NCBI RefSeq assembly: GCF_026155325.1 | Contig: NZ_JAPFPW010000025.1 | Span: 1-33,420, forward strand | Origin: Desulfobotulus pelophilus | Lineage (GTDB): Bacteria; Desulfobacterota; Desulfobacteria; Desulfobacterales; ASO4-4 | DNA: 33,420 nucleotides | Reading direction: 5' to 3' | In this document: one piece after another, positions 25,834-33,420 of the stretch | Position numbering within the stretch: position 1 is the stretch's first letter | How the letters are laid out: each line of letters opens with the position of its first letter | Program-made: the position numbers and the translations under genes | Notes under the pieces: model-generated | Database searches by the model: none | Told to the model about the DNA's origin: nothing | What the model saw: only the letters and a program-made list of their open reading frames with translations

Positions 25834-26556
25834 GTATACAAAATATGTTACCCGGTCTTCAGCAAGCTGCCTGCTTAACAATACACTGCTATTTTAGATT
25901 CTTTTGCTAACCAGCGGCACCGAACATACATCTTGCATGCAAAGCTGTTTACCCATTCCATTCCTGCCGCCACCGCAGCAGGCAATCCCTGTTCATAAAG
26001 TCGAATATATATTCATTAAAAAGAACCCATATTTTATATTTACGAAAATTTCAACACCGAATACCACTCACCCCATCCGAAATGGCACAGCCGTCCTCTG
26101 GATTGAACCCGGTGAATATGACACACAAAAACAGATCCACAAGTGTGCCGGGGCTGCGCTCAAAGGATCAAAGCCTCTCCGGGCAGCTTCATGCCATATT
26201 CCAACGGCAGAAAACACAAGCCTTCCACAGCAAAGGAACTTTTCATGCCTGCCGAAAAGACGAGATCGTATGCATGGCCTTTTCCCTTGACGCATCTTTC
26301 ATAAAACCTATATCTTTATACTGTCGGGTATTCTGTCATTCACAGAAAAAACAGAGCTTTTTGGCTCTGGTTCCGGACTTCTTCCCATAGACATTCTCCC
26401 TTGCCACGGTTCTCACCAGAAAAAAGTATCCCAGCCTCCGGCTTCGCAGGCTACCACACCCTGCCATTGGCCATCGGACTGCAAACAAACCCATGGAACA
26501 TGACGCTCCTTCTGCTGTAACCCAAAACCATACATACCAGGAAAGAGCAGATCCCC
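25834..26556. other. divergent intergenic region between dehydrogenase and kinase genes
   Basis: No gene is supported in this ~720-bp stretch; frames at 25904-26290 and 26082-26390 have neither ribosome binding sites nor recognisable sequence. It must hold the two divergent promoters. It also contains a minus-strand terminator hairpin at 26346-26369 and an imperfect hairpin, AGCCT/AGGCT, at about 26433-26452. Confidence 0.45.
26346..26369 (-). terminator. orphan intrinsic terminator on the minus strand
   Basis: On the minus strand CAGAGC-CAAAAA-GCTCTG (26352-26369) is followed at once by six T (complement of 26346-26351). The arms are perfect. No convincing minus-strand gene lies to its right, so it may end a small RNA or an antisense transcript from the start of the kinase gene. 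Alternatively it forms a leader hairpin for that gene. Confidence 0.6.
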
Positions 26557-28590
26557 ATGCACAACACCCTCAGCACAAAACTTCTTACCGAGCTTCCCCT
26601 CAGCATGGCCCTGTATGATGAACACCAGACCATTCTGTGGGCCAACAAAGCTTATACAAAAATGACAGGGTTACCACTGGAAGAAATCATAGGGATGAAA
26701 TGCCACGCGCCATGGGGCTTTACAGCAACCTGCCCCCACTGTCCCATTACAGAGGCCATGGAAAAAAACGGTATGGTTCAGGCAGACCTGACTCTGGACA
26801 ACCAACCGGAATGGTGTCATGCAAGGCTGGGGTGCCGGATTAAAACCAGTATGGTCAAGGATGATGCAGGCAAACCCATCGCCATCATGGCTGTTTTTCT
26901 TGATCTGGCAGACCATATCCTCCGACAGAGACGGCAGGACAAAACCGTTGCTGCTTTTACGCGCCTTCTTGACTACGCCACTTCCCACAACTCCATGAAT
27001 GATCTTCTGCAGGAATTTCTGGATGAGGCGGAAACCCTTACGGAGAGCGAAATCGGATTTTACCATTTTGTGGGACAGGATCAGGCAACCATTACCCTTC
27101 AGGTCTGGTCCACCCGTACCCACAAGATCTGCAAAGCACCCGGAGCAGGACAACATTATCCGGTTGAACAGGCCGGAGTCTGGGTGGAATGTATCCACAA
27201 AGGCAGCCCTGTCATTCACAACGACTACCTTTCCCTGCCCCATCGAAAAGGGCTGCCAGCAGGCCATACAGCGGTAATCCGGGAACTGGTTGTGCCCGTT
27301 ATCCGTAACGGAAAAATTGTGGCTGTTCTGGGCGTTGGCAATAAAAAACAGGATTATGATGAGCAGGATGTTCGGGTTGTGGAGCAGCTTGCGGACATGC
27401 TCTGGGAAACCGTTGTCCGTAAAAAAGCAGAGGAAGAGAATGAAAAACTCCAAACCCGTTATGCTCAGGCCCAGCGAACGGAACTGGTAGGAAGGCTTGC
27501 GGGAGGTATTGCGCACGATTTCAACAACATGTTGGGCATTATCATCGGCCATACCGATTTGGCTCTGGAAATACAAAATCCTCCTGAAGGACTGAAGAAA
27601 GACCTGCTTGAAATCCGCAATGCGGCCGAGCGTTCAGCAGGGCTGACACGTCAGCTTCTTGCCTTTGCACGCCAGCAGACCATTGCCCCCCAAACCCTCC
27701 ATCTCAACGCCGCCATTCAACAGATGCTTTCCATGCTTCGCCGTCTGATTGGTGAAGATATCGAGCTTCTATGGCTGCCGGGCCCCCATCTCGGGTTTGT
27801 TAAAATTGACCCTTCCCAGCTTGATCAGATTCTTGCCAATCTCTGTGTCAATGCCAGAGATGCCATTCAGAGTACTGGCAGAATCACCATAGAGACCGGG
27901 AACGTGTCACTGGATGAACATTATTGCAGCCATAACCCGGAGTTCAGACAGGGTGATTATGTCATGCTGGCAGTCAGTGATAACGGATGCGGTATCAGCA
28001 AAGAAGCTCTTTATCATATTTTTGAACCTTTTTTTACCACCAAAAAAGAGGGCCAAGGCACAGGTCTCGGTCTTGCCACCATCTACGGAATTATCAAACA
28101 GAATAATGGATTCATCCATGTATACAGCGAACCGGAAATGGGAAGCACTTTCCGGATCTATTTTCCCCGTGAGGACAAAATGAACGCAGAAAAAAAGCCC
28201 TCCCCTGCAACCGCTGCAGCGGGAGAGAGGAAAACCATTCTTCTTGTTGAAGATGAAATTTCCATGCTGAACCTTTGCACAAGAATGCTCAAAAGCCTTG
28301 GCTATCAAGTTCTTTCCGCAGGCACACCGCGGGAGGCCTTGAGCTGCTCAGGCTCTTTTCCCGGCAGGATCGATCTTGTGGTCAGCGATGTTGTCATGCC
28401 GGATATGAACGGACGGGAGCTGGCGACCCTTCTGGAACAGGAGAGACCTGATCTTAAGGTTCTTTTCATGTCCGGATACACGGCCAATGTCATCGCCCAC
28501 CATGGTATCCTGAAAGAAGGAATTCATTTTCTCCAAAAACCCTTTTCAAGACAGGAGCTCAATGCAAAAATCCAGGAGATTCTCATGTAG
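26557..28590 (+). CDS. hybrid histidine kinase / response regulator (PAS-GAF-HisKA-HATPase-REC)
   Basis: The 677-residue protein is a soluble hybrid kinase. Residues ~8-120 form a PAS domain with a cysteine/histidine cluster, KCHAPWGFTATCPHCPITEA, plus C87 and C93. Residues ~145-285 are a GAF domain of the GAF_2 type (YHFVGQD, WVECIHKGSPVIHNDY, VVPVIRNGKIVAVLGVG). HisKA carries the phospho-acceptor His320 in LAGGIAHDFNNMLG. The ATPase domain has its N box (NLCVNARDAI) and G boxes (DNGCGI, GTGLGLATI). The C-terminal receiver has the phospho-Asp611 in VVSDVVMPDMNG and KPFS. No membrane segment is seen, so the signal is cytoplasmic; the Cys cluster suggests redox or metal sensing (inference). 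It precedes a sigma-54-type activator gene in the same direction, but with a ~490-bp gap. Confidence 0.9.
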   Translation: MHNTLSTKLLTELPLSMALYDEHQTILWANKAYTKMTGLPLEEIIGMKCHAPWGFTATCPHCPITEAMEKNGMVQADLTLDNQPEWCHARLGCRIKTSMVKDDAGKPIAIMAVFLDLADHILRQRRQDKTVAAFTRLLDYATSHNSMNDLLQEFLDEAETLTESEIGFYHFVGQDQATITLQVWSTRTHKICKAPGAGQHYPVEQAGVWVECIHKGSPVIHNDYLSLPHRKGLPAGHTAVIRELVVPVIRNGKIVAVLGVGNKKQDYDEQDVRVVEQLADMLWETVVRKKAEEENEKLQTRYAQAQRTELVGRLAGGIAHDFNNMLGIIIGHTDLALEIQNPPEGLKKDLLEIRNAAERSAGLTRQLLAFARQQTIAPQTLHLNAAIQQMLSMLRRLIGEDIELLWLPGPHLGFVKIDPSQLDQILANLCVNARDAIQSTGRITIETGNVSLDEHYCSHNPEFRQGDYVMLAVSDNGCGISKEALYHIFEPFFTTKKEGQGTGLGLATIYGIIKQNNGFIHVYSEPEMGSTFRIYFPREDKMNAEKKPSPATAAAGERKTILLVEDEISMLNLCTRMLKSLGYQVLSAGTPREALSCSGSFPGRIDLVVSDVVMPDMNGRELATLLEQERPDLKVLFMSGYTANVIAHHGILKEGIHFLQKPFSRQELNAKIQEILM

Positions 28591-29082
28591 CCCTGCACAC
28601 AATCTGCACTTTTTACAAAGCCAGCTCCAATCCTTCTTTTTATGACTCTGCATCATACGTTTCAAACGATTACGGCCGCATTCAGAAAGGCAATACATAG
28701 GCACAAAGACTGCTGCACCATTCCTGAGGCCTGCTCACCGGTGCGGTATCCAAAAGGAACTGGCGTAGTTTCTGATTCCCTGCGTTCAACCTTCCCGCCT
28801 GCCTTATGCAAAGGCCACCTGCAAGCAGTCAGACCGGGGGATCAAACCCCTGTAACCACATCGCAGAGAGCACCGAATTACATGCGCTGAACGGCTACCT
28901 GTTTTATCCCACCCTGTACATTTCCGGTACAATACCCTACTTATACGGTCAGCCTGGTGCACCATACCGCACCCCTTCTCCTGACTTTTTTGCATACAAC
29001 GCCTTGCGCTTTCTGCCCTTTGTACTGGCAGGCTTTTGGGGGGGCGGTAATTTTCTTCTCTTTCCATGATAAAGGAGCCTGC
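28591..29082. other. intergenic region between kinase and AAA+ regulator genes
   Basis: I see no supported gene. A hairpin with GGGG/CCCC arms near 28835-28852 superficially resembles a tRNA T-arm on the minus strand but has no acceptor stem or CCA. TGTAC/GTACA (about 28916-28932) is an inverted repeat that could be an operator. CTGGCAGGCTTTTGGG (29027-29042) has the -24 GG of a sigma-54 promoter but GG instead of GC at -12. Confidence 0.4.
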
Positions 29083-30561
29083 ATGCCACCCAGAAAACGA
29101 CTCAGTGAATCAGAACGCAATTTTTTCGAACTGGTGTTCAAGGCCGGCATGACCAATCCTTTCAGTGACGCCAGAAGCTCTTTGGATACCACCATCGCAG
29201 GTGTTTTTCCCGAGACAGACAAACAGGAAAGAATCCGCCGGATGGTGGAAGAAGTTTCCCGAAAAATAGCCCTGCTGGAAAAGGAAGGAAGAACCTGCCT
29301 TGATGCTTACGATGGGCGGGATAAAGTTCTTCTCCGCACAACCTTTCTCTTTGAACTCTTTTATACTTTTCGCAGAAAATTTGATGCACTCATCGAAAGC
29401 CAGATTGAAGCTGGCACAGCCCCCGTTCGCGTACCCTTCACCAAAGACGCCCTGGCCCTGCTTCACAAAAGGGGTCTGAAAACCCGGCACACCTTTGAAC
29501 TGGCCTTTCAGCTCCGGCGTGCTTACCATTTCATTGACAGAAGCCTTTCTGGGCGCTCCGCGTCCATGAAGCGATTCCGGGAAAGTCTTTGGAATAATGT
29601 TTTTACCCAAAACCTCGACCTTTATGAACGCTATCTCGTTAATCGCATGGAAGATTTTTCCACACTCATTCTGGGCGAAACAGGAACGGGAAAAGGAAGT
29701 GCTGCCGCAGCCATTGGCCGATCCGGCTACATACCCTTTGATCTGGAAAAAGAACGTTTTGTGGAAAGCTTCACGCTGGCTTTTGTTCCTCTCAATCTTT
29801 CACAATTTCCCGAAAGCATAATGGAATCCGAACTGTTCGGCCACAAAAAGGGCTCTTTTACCGGTGCCGTTGATGATTTCAAGGGAGTCTTTGCCCGCTG
29901 CTCTCCCCATGGGGCTATTTTTCTGGATGAAATCGGAGAAGTGTCGCCACCCGTTCAGATCAAACTCCTGAACGTACTGCAGGAGCGAATCTTTTATCCT
30001 GTGGGCAGCCATGAGCCTGTGCGCTTCCATGGCAGGGTCATTGCTGCCACCAATAAAAGCCTGCAAAAACTGCGGACGGAAGTCTTCCGGGACGATTTTT
30101 ACTATCGCCTGTCTTCCGATATTATCGTTGTCCCTCCCCTGCGCCAGCGTATTCAAGAAGACCCCGAAGAGCTGCACACGCTTCTGGATCACACTCTGGC
30201 CCGACTTGTGGGAACACCATCTCCGGAATTGGCCCAAATGGTCAGGCGTACCCTCGCCCGCTCCCCTGGACCTGACTACGCATGGCCGGGCAATGTGAGA
30301 GAGGTGGAACAGGCCGTGCGCCGCATCCTTCTCACCTCCGTTTATGAGGGAGAACCCCGCGCCTCAGCCCGGCCCCTGGAGCAGTGCCTTCTGGAGGGCA
30401 TGGAGTCCGGAACCCTCACCGCTCAGGAACTGCTAATGGCCTATTGTGCACGACGTTATGAGGTTGCCCGCACCTATGAGGAGGTTGCACGCCAGACAGG
30501 GCTGGACAGGCGCACGGTTAAAAAATATGTTTTGGGATGGAAGAAGGCACAACACCCGTAA
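29083..30561 (+). CDS. sigma-54-dependent AAA+ transcriptional regulator with unrecognised N-terminal domain
   Basis: The 492-residue protein has the central AAA+ domain of bacterial enhancer-binding proteins: Walker A GETGTGKG (198-205), the sigma-54 contact loop as GSFTGA (257-262, Ala to Ser in the usual GAFTGA), Walker B GAIFLDE (277-283), FRDDFYYRL with arginine fingers, and WPGNVREVEQ. Residues 1-190 are helical and match no receiver, PAS or GAF domain I know. The DNA-binding end is a helix-turn-helix (TYEEVARQTGLDRRTVKKYV) instead of the usual Fis type. It should remodel RNA polymerase-sigma-54 at its target promoters. AAAGGAG lies 5 nt before the chosen ATG; the frame is open back to 28957, but that part is hydrophobic nonsense. 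The rubredoxin-type gene downstream is a possible target. Confidence 0.85.
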   Translation: MPPRKRLSESERNFFELVFKAGMTNPFSDARSSLDTTIAGVFPETDKQERIRRMVEEVSRKIALLEKEGRTCLDAYDGRDKVLLRTTFLFELFYTFRRKFDALIESQIEAGTAPVRVPFTKDALALLHKRGLKTRHTFELAFQLRRAYHFIDRSLSGRSASMKRFRESLWNNVFTQNLDLYERYLVNRMEDFSTLILGETGTGKGSAAAAIGRSGYIPFDLEKERFVESFTLAFVPLNLSQFPESIMESELFGHKKGSFTGAVDDFKGVFARCSPHGAIFLDEIGEVSPPVQIKLLNVLQERIFYPVGSHEPVRFHGRVIAATNKSLQKLRTEVFRDDFYYRLSSDIIVVPPLRQRIQEDPEELHTLLDHTLARLVGTPSPELAQMVRRTLARSPGPDYAWPGNVREVEQAVRRILLTSVYEGEPRASARPLEQCLLEGMESGTLTAQELLMAYCARRYEVARTYEEVARQTGLDRRTVKKYVLGWKKAQHP

Positions 30562-30672
30562 AAAATACGGAAACCACTGAACTACCCCATGGCCTTTGCA
30601 AAGAACGGCGGATGGTGTATCCTCAAGCCCATCTACAGAACCCATCATCAATGTAAGGAAAAGGAGAAAGAT

Positions 30673-31452
30673 ATGCAGGAATGGATATGCACTGTGTGCG
30701 GCTATACGCATCACGGAACAGAAGCACCGGATACCTGCCCGGTATGCGGTGCCAGCAAAGCCGTCTTTGAAGCCACTGCAGCGGAAACAACCGGGCAGAA
30801 TGCGAAGGATGCAGAAAAGAAGGAACAGAACCCCACGACCTCCAGATGGCGGTGCACGGTTTGCGGCTATATCCATGAAGGTGAGGAGCCTCCGGATATC
30901 TGCCCGCTTTGCGGTGCTGACAGAAGTGCCTTTGAACCTGCGGACAGCGCCGACCCTGAGAAGGAACCGGAAAACGAATCCAAGCGTCCGTTCTCCACCG
31001 GTGCCACGCCCTCCCTGCAGGGCAATCCCCGTGAGTGGGTAGACGAGCAGATTCTCCTGCACCATGCCCACCCCATTTCCGTTCATATCCCCAACGGGGT
31101 ACTTCCCATTGCCGTTTTCTTTGCTTTCATCGGCATTCTCTTCAATGCCCAGGCATTTAAACTGGCAGCCTATTTTAACATGACCATGGTTTTTCTTGCC
31201 CTGCCTGTGGTCCTGTACACGGGTTTTGTGGAATGGCGCGGCAGGTACCGGTCAGCCATGACATCCATTTTTCGCACCAAAATTTTTTGCGCTGCGGTAG
31301 CCACCATCTGCGTGTCCATCATCGTCATCTGGCGAAGCTTCAGCTCTGAAGCAGAAGGCTTCTTCTATTTCCTTCTGCATCTGGTTGCCCTTGGTGCCAT
31401 CGGCATCGCCGGCCACTTGGGAGGCAAGCTTGTTTTTGGTAAACGGGGCTGA
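30673..31452 (+). CDS. membrane protein with two rubredoxin-like domains and a DUF2231-like four-helix membrane domain
   Basis: The 259-residue protein starts with two rubredoxin-type knuckle pairs: C6-C9/C22-C25 (WICTVCGYTHHG, CPVCGA) and C61-C64/C77-C80 (WRCTVCGYIHEG, CPLCGA). They resemble the rubredoxin-like domain of rubrerythrin. A charged linker (~88-125) leads to a His-rich segment (HHAHPISVHIPNG, 130-142) and four hydrophobic helices at about 141-158, 168-186, 202-220 and 229-247, like DUF2231 proteins. I infer that the cytoplasmic iron centres exchange electrons with the membrane part, which may bind haem through the conserved His residues; neither is proven. The start ATG has AAGGAG 6 nt upstream. 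The gene follows the AAA+ regulator by 111 nt and ends before a strong terminator. Confidence 0.82.
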   Translation: MQEWICTVCGYTHHGTEAPDTCPVCGASKAVFEATAAETTGQNAKDAEKKEQNPTTSRWRCTVCGYIHEGEEPPDICPLCGADRSAFEPADSADPEKEPENESKRPFSTGATPSLQGNPREWVDEQILLHHAHPISVHIPNGVLPIAVFFAFIGILFNAQAFKLAAYFNMTMVFLALPVVLYTGFVEWRGRYRSAMTSIFRTKIFCAAVATICVSIIVIWRSFSSEAEGFFYFLLHLVALGAIGIAGHLGGKLVFGKRG

Positions 31453-31491
31453 TTGTTTTTGAATGCAGTTTCATACCAACGAACGAAATCT

Positions 31492-31539
31492 AAAAAGCCT
31501 GGGTTCTTTTGTAAAAAAAGCCCAGGCTTTTTACAAAAG
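31492..31539. terminator. bidirectional terminator with two mutually exclusive 12-bp hairpins
   Basis: AAAAAGCCTGGG (31492-31503) pairs with CCCAGGCTTTTT (31521-31532), with A- and T-runs on both sides, so it can end transcripts from either strand. A second perfect stem, CTTTTGTAAAAA (31506-31517) with TTTTTACAAAAG (31528-31539), uses part of the same right arm and cannot form at the same time. It lies between the convergent rubredoxin-domain gene and PrmA-like gene. Confidence 0.8.
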
Positions 31540-31664
31540 CCCCAAAAAAACGGCTTCGCCAGACAAGCCCTGATCAACGATCCCGCCACAACCAATACCA
31601 CGGCCCGCACTACAGTAAAAACATGCCTGACCTAAAAACAGACACCCTGACAAGCAGGCTACCT

Positions 31665-32450
31665 TCAGGGACATGCTTTCTTCCTGAAAACCAGACTGCC
31701 CCAGCCCTTTTCCTGCCTTCTACCCACAAGATGCAGACTTTGCCCATAGGATGACTGAAGAGGGTCCATCTCCTCCGCCCTCATACCCGACAGGACCAGC
31801 ACCCCCCCACGGATGAGACTCTCATCCAATCGCACCTTCAATGCCATGAGCGTTGGAGGTCTGAGGTTCGCAGCGACAAGATCCCATTTCTCATTGTCAG
31901 GCCAGACATCGGATATAACGACGGAGGCATCCAGCCCATTGAGACGAACATTTTCCAGGGCATCATTTACCGCCACAGGATCATTGTCCACCCCCAAAGC
32001 TTCCGCCATTCCATGGCGAACAGCTGAAATGGCCAGCACACCCGTACCCGTACCCACATCCAGCATCCGGCCTCCCGGTACAGCCATTTCTTCAATCCAT
32101 TCAAGGCAAAGCCGCGTGGTCGGATGGTCTCCCCCCCCAAAGCTGTCCCCCGGCATGAGGACAACGGGTTGCCGACTCCCAGCAAGAGGCTTTACGCCCG
32201 GCACCAGCAGCTGGGTACTGCGGCCCACGGGAAGGGGGCTATGCCAGCCTCGCTGTACACAGGTTCGGCCATGGCGGATCAGATAGGCCAGATCCCCGCC
32301 CTCAATCAGGGCAGCAAGAGCCTGCTGGACAACCCTTCGGGGCAAGGCTGTTTCCAAAACGATTAACCGCACAAGCTCTGCTGGCGTACAGCTTTCTTCC
32401 GACTCACCGACACGTTCCAGCAGGTATTCGGCCAGAGCGGCACTTTCCAT
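31665..32450 (-). CDS. PrmA-like class I SAM-dependent methyltransferase with atypical N-terminus
   Basis: The 261-residue protein has the catalytic half of ribosomal protein L11 methyltransferase PrmA: PGDSFGGGDHPTTRLCLEWI (100-119, matching the PrmA signature GxAFGTGxHxTT), SAM motif I MLDVGTGTGVLA (129-140), the acidic ribose-binding GVDNDP, and DLVAANLRP as motif IV. The N-terminal PrmA substrate-recognition domain is replaced by ~70 residues that look like a small winged helix (TPAELVRLIVLETALPRRVV, then QQALAALIEGGDLAYL). L11 is therefore not certain as substrate; another protein lysine or amine is possible. AAGGAG lies 8 nt before the ATG. The gene is the last of a three-gene operon, 5 nt after the small unknown gene. 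Confidence 0.8.
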   Translation of the reverse strand: MESAALAEYLLERVGESEESCTPAELVRLIVLETALPRRVVQQALAALIEGGDLAYLIRHGRTCVQRGWHSPLPVGRSTQLLVPGVKPLAGSRQPVVLMPGDSFGGGDHPTTRLCLEWIEEMAVPGGRMLDVGTGTGVLAISAVRHGMAEALGVDNDPVAVNDALENVRLNGLDASVVISDVWPDNEKWDLVAANLRPPTLMALKVRLDESLIRGGVLVLSGMRAEEMDPLQSSYGQSLHLVGRRQEKGWGSLVFRKKACP

Positions 32451-32455
32451 TCCCG

Positions 32456-32848
32456 TTACTCCTTCAGAAGCTCAGGGCTTTTGCCCTCACGGATCAACAC
32501 GTCCCTGTACCAGATGGCAAAATCATAAAGCCCCCGCACCCGGTCATCTTGATTCACAATACCAAGGGCCATTTCATAGGCGGCCTTCCCATAAGAAGTA
32601 GAAAAACTCTCATGGGGGCGGGTTTTCAGAAACTCATGGATCAGATCATGGGTTGTTCGGCGGGTACCTTCTGTCCGGATATCAATGGGGTCTTTGGGTT
32701 CAGCAAAAGGGTCCCACTCTTCATACCCATCCTTCAGAATTTTTTGCTGCCCCCTTTTTCCCATACTGTCAAAAATGGCTTTTTTCCTGACGGCTATCTC
32801 TTCCGGGGAAAAGAGAGAAGGCTCTTGGCGGGGTTTCGGTCCTTGCAT
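32456..32848 (-). CDS. small conserved-looking protein of unknown function
   Basis: I do not recognise this 130-residue protein. It is hydrophilic with a charged N-terminus (SPEEIAVRKKAIFDSMGKRG), a central KDGYEEWDPFAEPKDPIDIR and a C-terminal helical part (YDFAIWYRDVLIREGKSPEL). It has no signal peptide, membrane segment or cysteine. Its ATG overlaps the stop of the upstream YkgJ-type gene by one base (TGATG), and its stop is 5 nt before the methyltransferase start. It is therefore almost certainly translated, and co-regulated with both neighbours. The conserved-looking GYEEWDPF block may interact with one of the partner enzymes (a guess). Confidence 0.75.
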   Translation of the reverse strand: MQGPKPRQEPSLFSPEEIAVRKKAIFDSMGKRGQQKILKDGYEEWDPFAEPKDPIDIRTEGTRRTTHDLIHEFLKTRPHESFSTSYGKAAYEMALGIVNQDDRVRGLYDFAIWYRDVLIREGKSPELLKE

Positions 32849-33420
32849 CAGCCCTTATCCTCCTCTGTCGAAGAGGTCTCTGACACTATACCGAGATATT
32901 CTTCATTGAAATCCGTGAGAAGAGCCATGGAAAGGGGAATCAGCATCTCAGCCATCCGGGTATACCGGGTCTCCATGGCGTCCACCATTTCTTTAGATAC
33001 CTGATACAGTTTTTCATACAAGGCATCCATATTCACGGTAGGATAGGGTTTGCCCTGTGCAAAGGCCGACTTTCCGCAGGTGTGGCTGACACCGTTACTG
33101 GATGTCGGGATGCCGTACAACCGGCAGGTAAGGGGCCGAAACTCATAAAGCTGGCAGGTTTCATCCTCGCCCAGCAAGGGGCAACGAACCCTTTCCATGG
33201 ACATCCGTCCAAGAATCTCGACTTCGGACACGCCTTCATTTCTTTCCTTGGCAGCATCCTTTTTTATGCGGTAAGTCTTTCGGTCCGCCCGATTGGCTTT
33301 TTCCAGAATGACATGTTTTTCTGCTCCGGAAAATCGCTCGTCAAATTTTTCTTTAATATAGATCGCTTCCACAAGGCTCAGGTCGAAAAGAGCATGGCAG
33401 CAGTCTGCACAGCGGGTTGT
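32848..33420 (-). CDS. YkgJ-type cysteine-cluster (zinc/iron-chelating) protein, 5' end outside the window
   Basis: The frame is open to the right edge and encodes at least 190 residues. The edge segment TTRCADCCHALFDLSLVEAI contains the N-terminal CxxCC motif of YkgJ proteins. The second cluster follows as CPLLGEDETCQLYEFRPLTC, then RLYG and HTCGKSAF. These cysteines bind a metal, described as zinc or an iron-sulfur centre in family entries. A GTG at 33372 could be read as a start, but it would discard the first Cys cluster, so the gene clearly begins outside the window. The family is often annotated as zinc/iron-chelating and has few known functions. Translationally coupled to the next gene by a TGATG overlap. 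Confidence 0.85.
   Translation of the reverse strand, partial: TTRCADCCHALFDLSLVEAIYIKEKFDERFSGAEKHVILEKANRADRKTYRIKKDAAKERNEGVSEVEILGRMSMERVRCPLLGEDETCQLYEFRPLTCRLYGIPTSSNGVSHTCGKSAFAQGKPYPTVNMDALYEKLYQVSKEMVDAMETRYTRMAEMLIPLSMALLTDFNEEYLGIVSETSSTEEDKG

Noticed and set aside
25904-26390. two small open frames between the dehydrogenase and kinase genes
   Set aside because: No ribosome binding sites, no recognisable protein character, overlap with a terminator hairpin.
28830-28860. tRNA-like T-arm on the minus strand
   Set aside because: Only one arm is present; no acceptor stem, anticodon arm or CCA end.
29027-29042. sigma-54 promoter upstream of the AAA+ regulator gene
   Set aside because: GG instead of GC at the -12 element.

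Overview
The window reads as a chromosomal segment of a strict anaerobe. I infer a sulfate-reducing or related Desulfobacterota (Desulfobacterales-type) bacterium. The reasons are a monomeric [FeFe] hydrogenase, a ~600-residue acyl-CoA dehydrogenase, a rubredoxin-domain membrane protein, formate-dependent PurT, a YkgJ-type cysteine-cluster protein and a rich set of signalling proteins. No rRNA, tRNA, insertion sequence, prophage or CRISPR array was seen.

Region 1 (1-13.3 kb) is a secondary-lipid/polyketide locus. A Sfp-type phosphopantetheinyl transferase (160-927, minus) lies near a ~3,793-residue megasynthase (1890-13271, minus). I read its domains as degenerate NMO barrel - NMO/PfaD-like enoyl reductase - KS1 - KS2 (no catalytic His) - AT - KS3 - three ACPs - KR - DH. 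That covers every step of an iterative, reducing fatty-acid/polyketide cycle in one chain except release. A four-helix-bundle gene on the opposite strand, followed by a 9-bp tandem repeat array, sits between the two genes. Upstream of the megasynthase, and separated from it by a UUCG terminator, is a FadL-type outer-membrane porin (13687-15063).

Region 2 (15-21 kb, plus strand) holds a ~1 kb AT-rich spacer, then purT. After these comes a tight three-gene cluster: class I glutamine amidotransferase, monomeric [FeFe] hydrogenase and pirin. The pirin gene carries a one-base frameshift in a run of eight C; the cluster ends at a strong terminator.

Region 3 (21-24 kb, plus) is a signalling pair: an EAL phosphodiesterase and a soluble MCP-like protein. 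Both end in what looks like a related cytoplasmic Cache/PDC-type sensor module. Region 4 (24-31.5 kb) has an acyl-CoA dehydrogenase (minus). It is followed by a PAS-GAF hybrid histidine kinase, a sigma-54-type AAA+ activator with an unrecognised N-terminal domain, and a double-rubredoxin/DUF2231-like membrane protein (all plus).

Region 5 (31.6 kb to the right edge, minus) is a compact operon. Its genes are a YkgJ-type protein (cut by the window edge), a small unknown protein, and a PrmA-like methyltransferase with a non-standard N-terminus.

The most unusual material is in the megasynthase: Thr in place of Ser at the expected pantetheine site of all three ACPs, a KS lacking both histidines, a perfect-looking internal ribosome binding site and ATG at an AT/KS3 junction, near-identical 294-bp ACP repeats, and a REP-like palindrome embedded in frame in the coding sequence.
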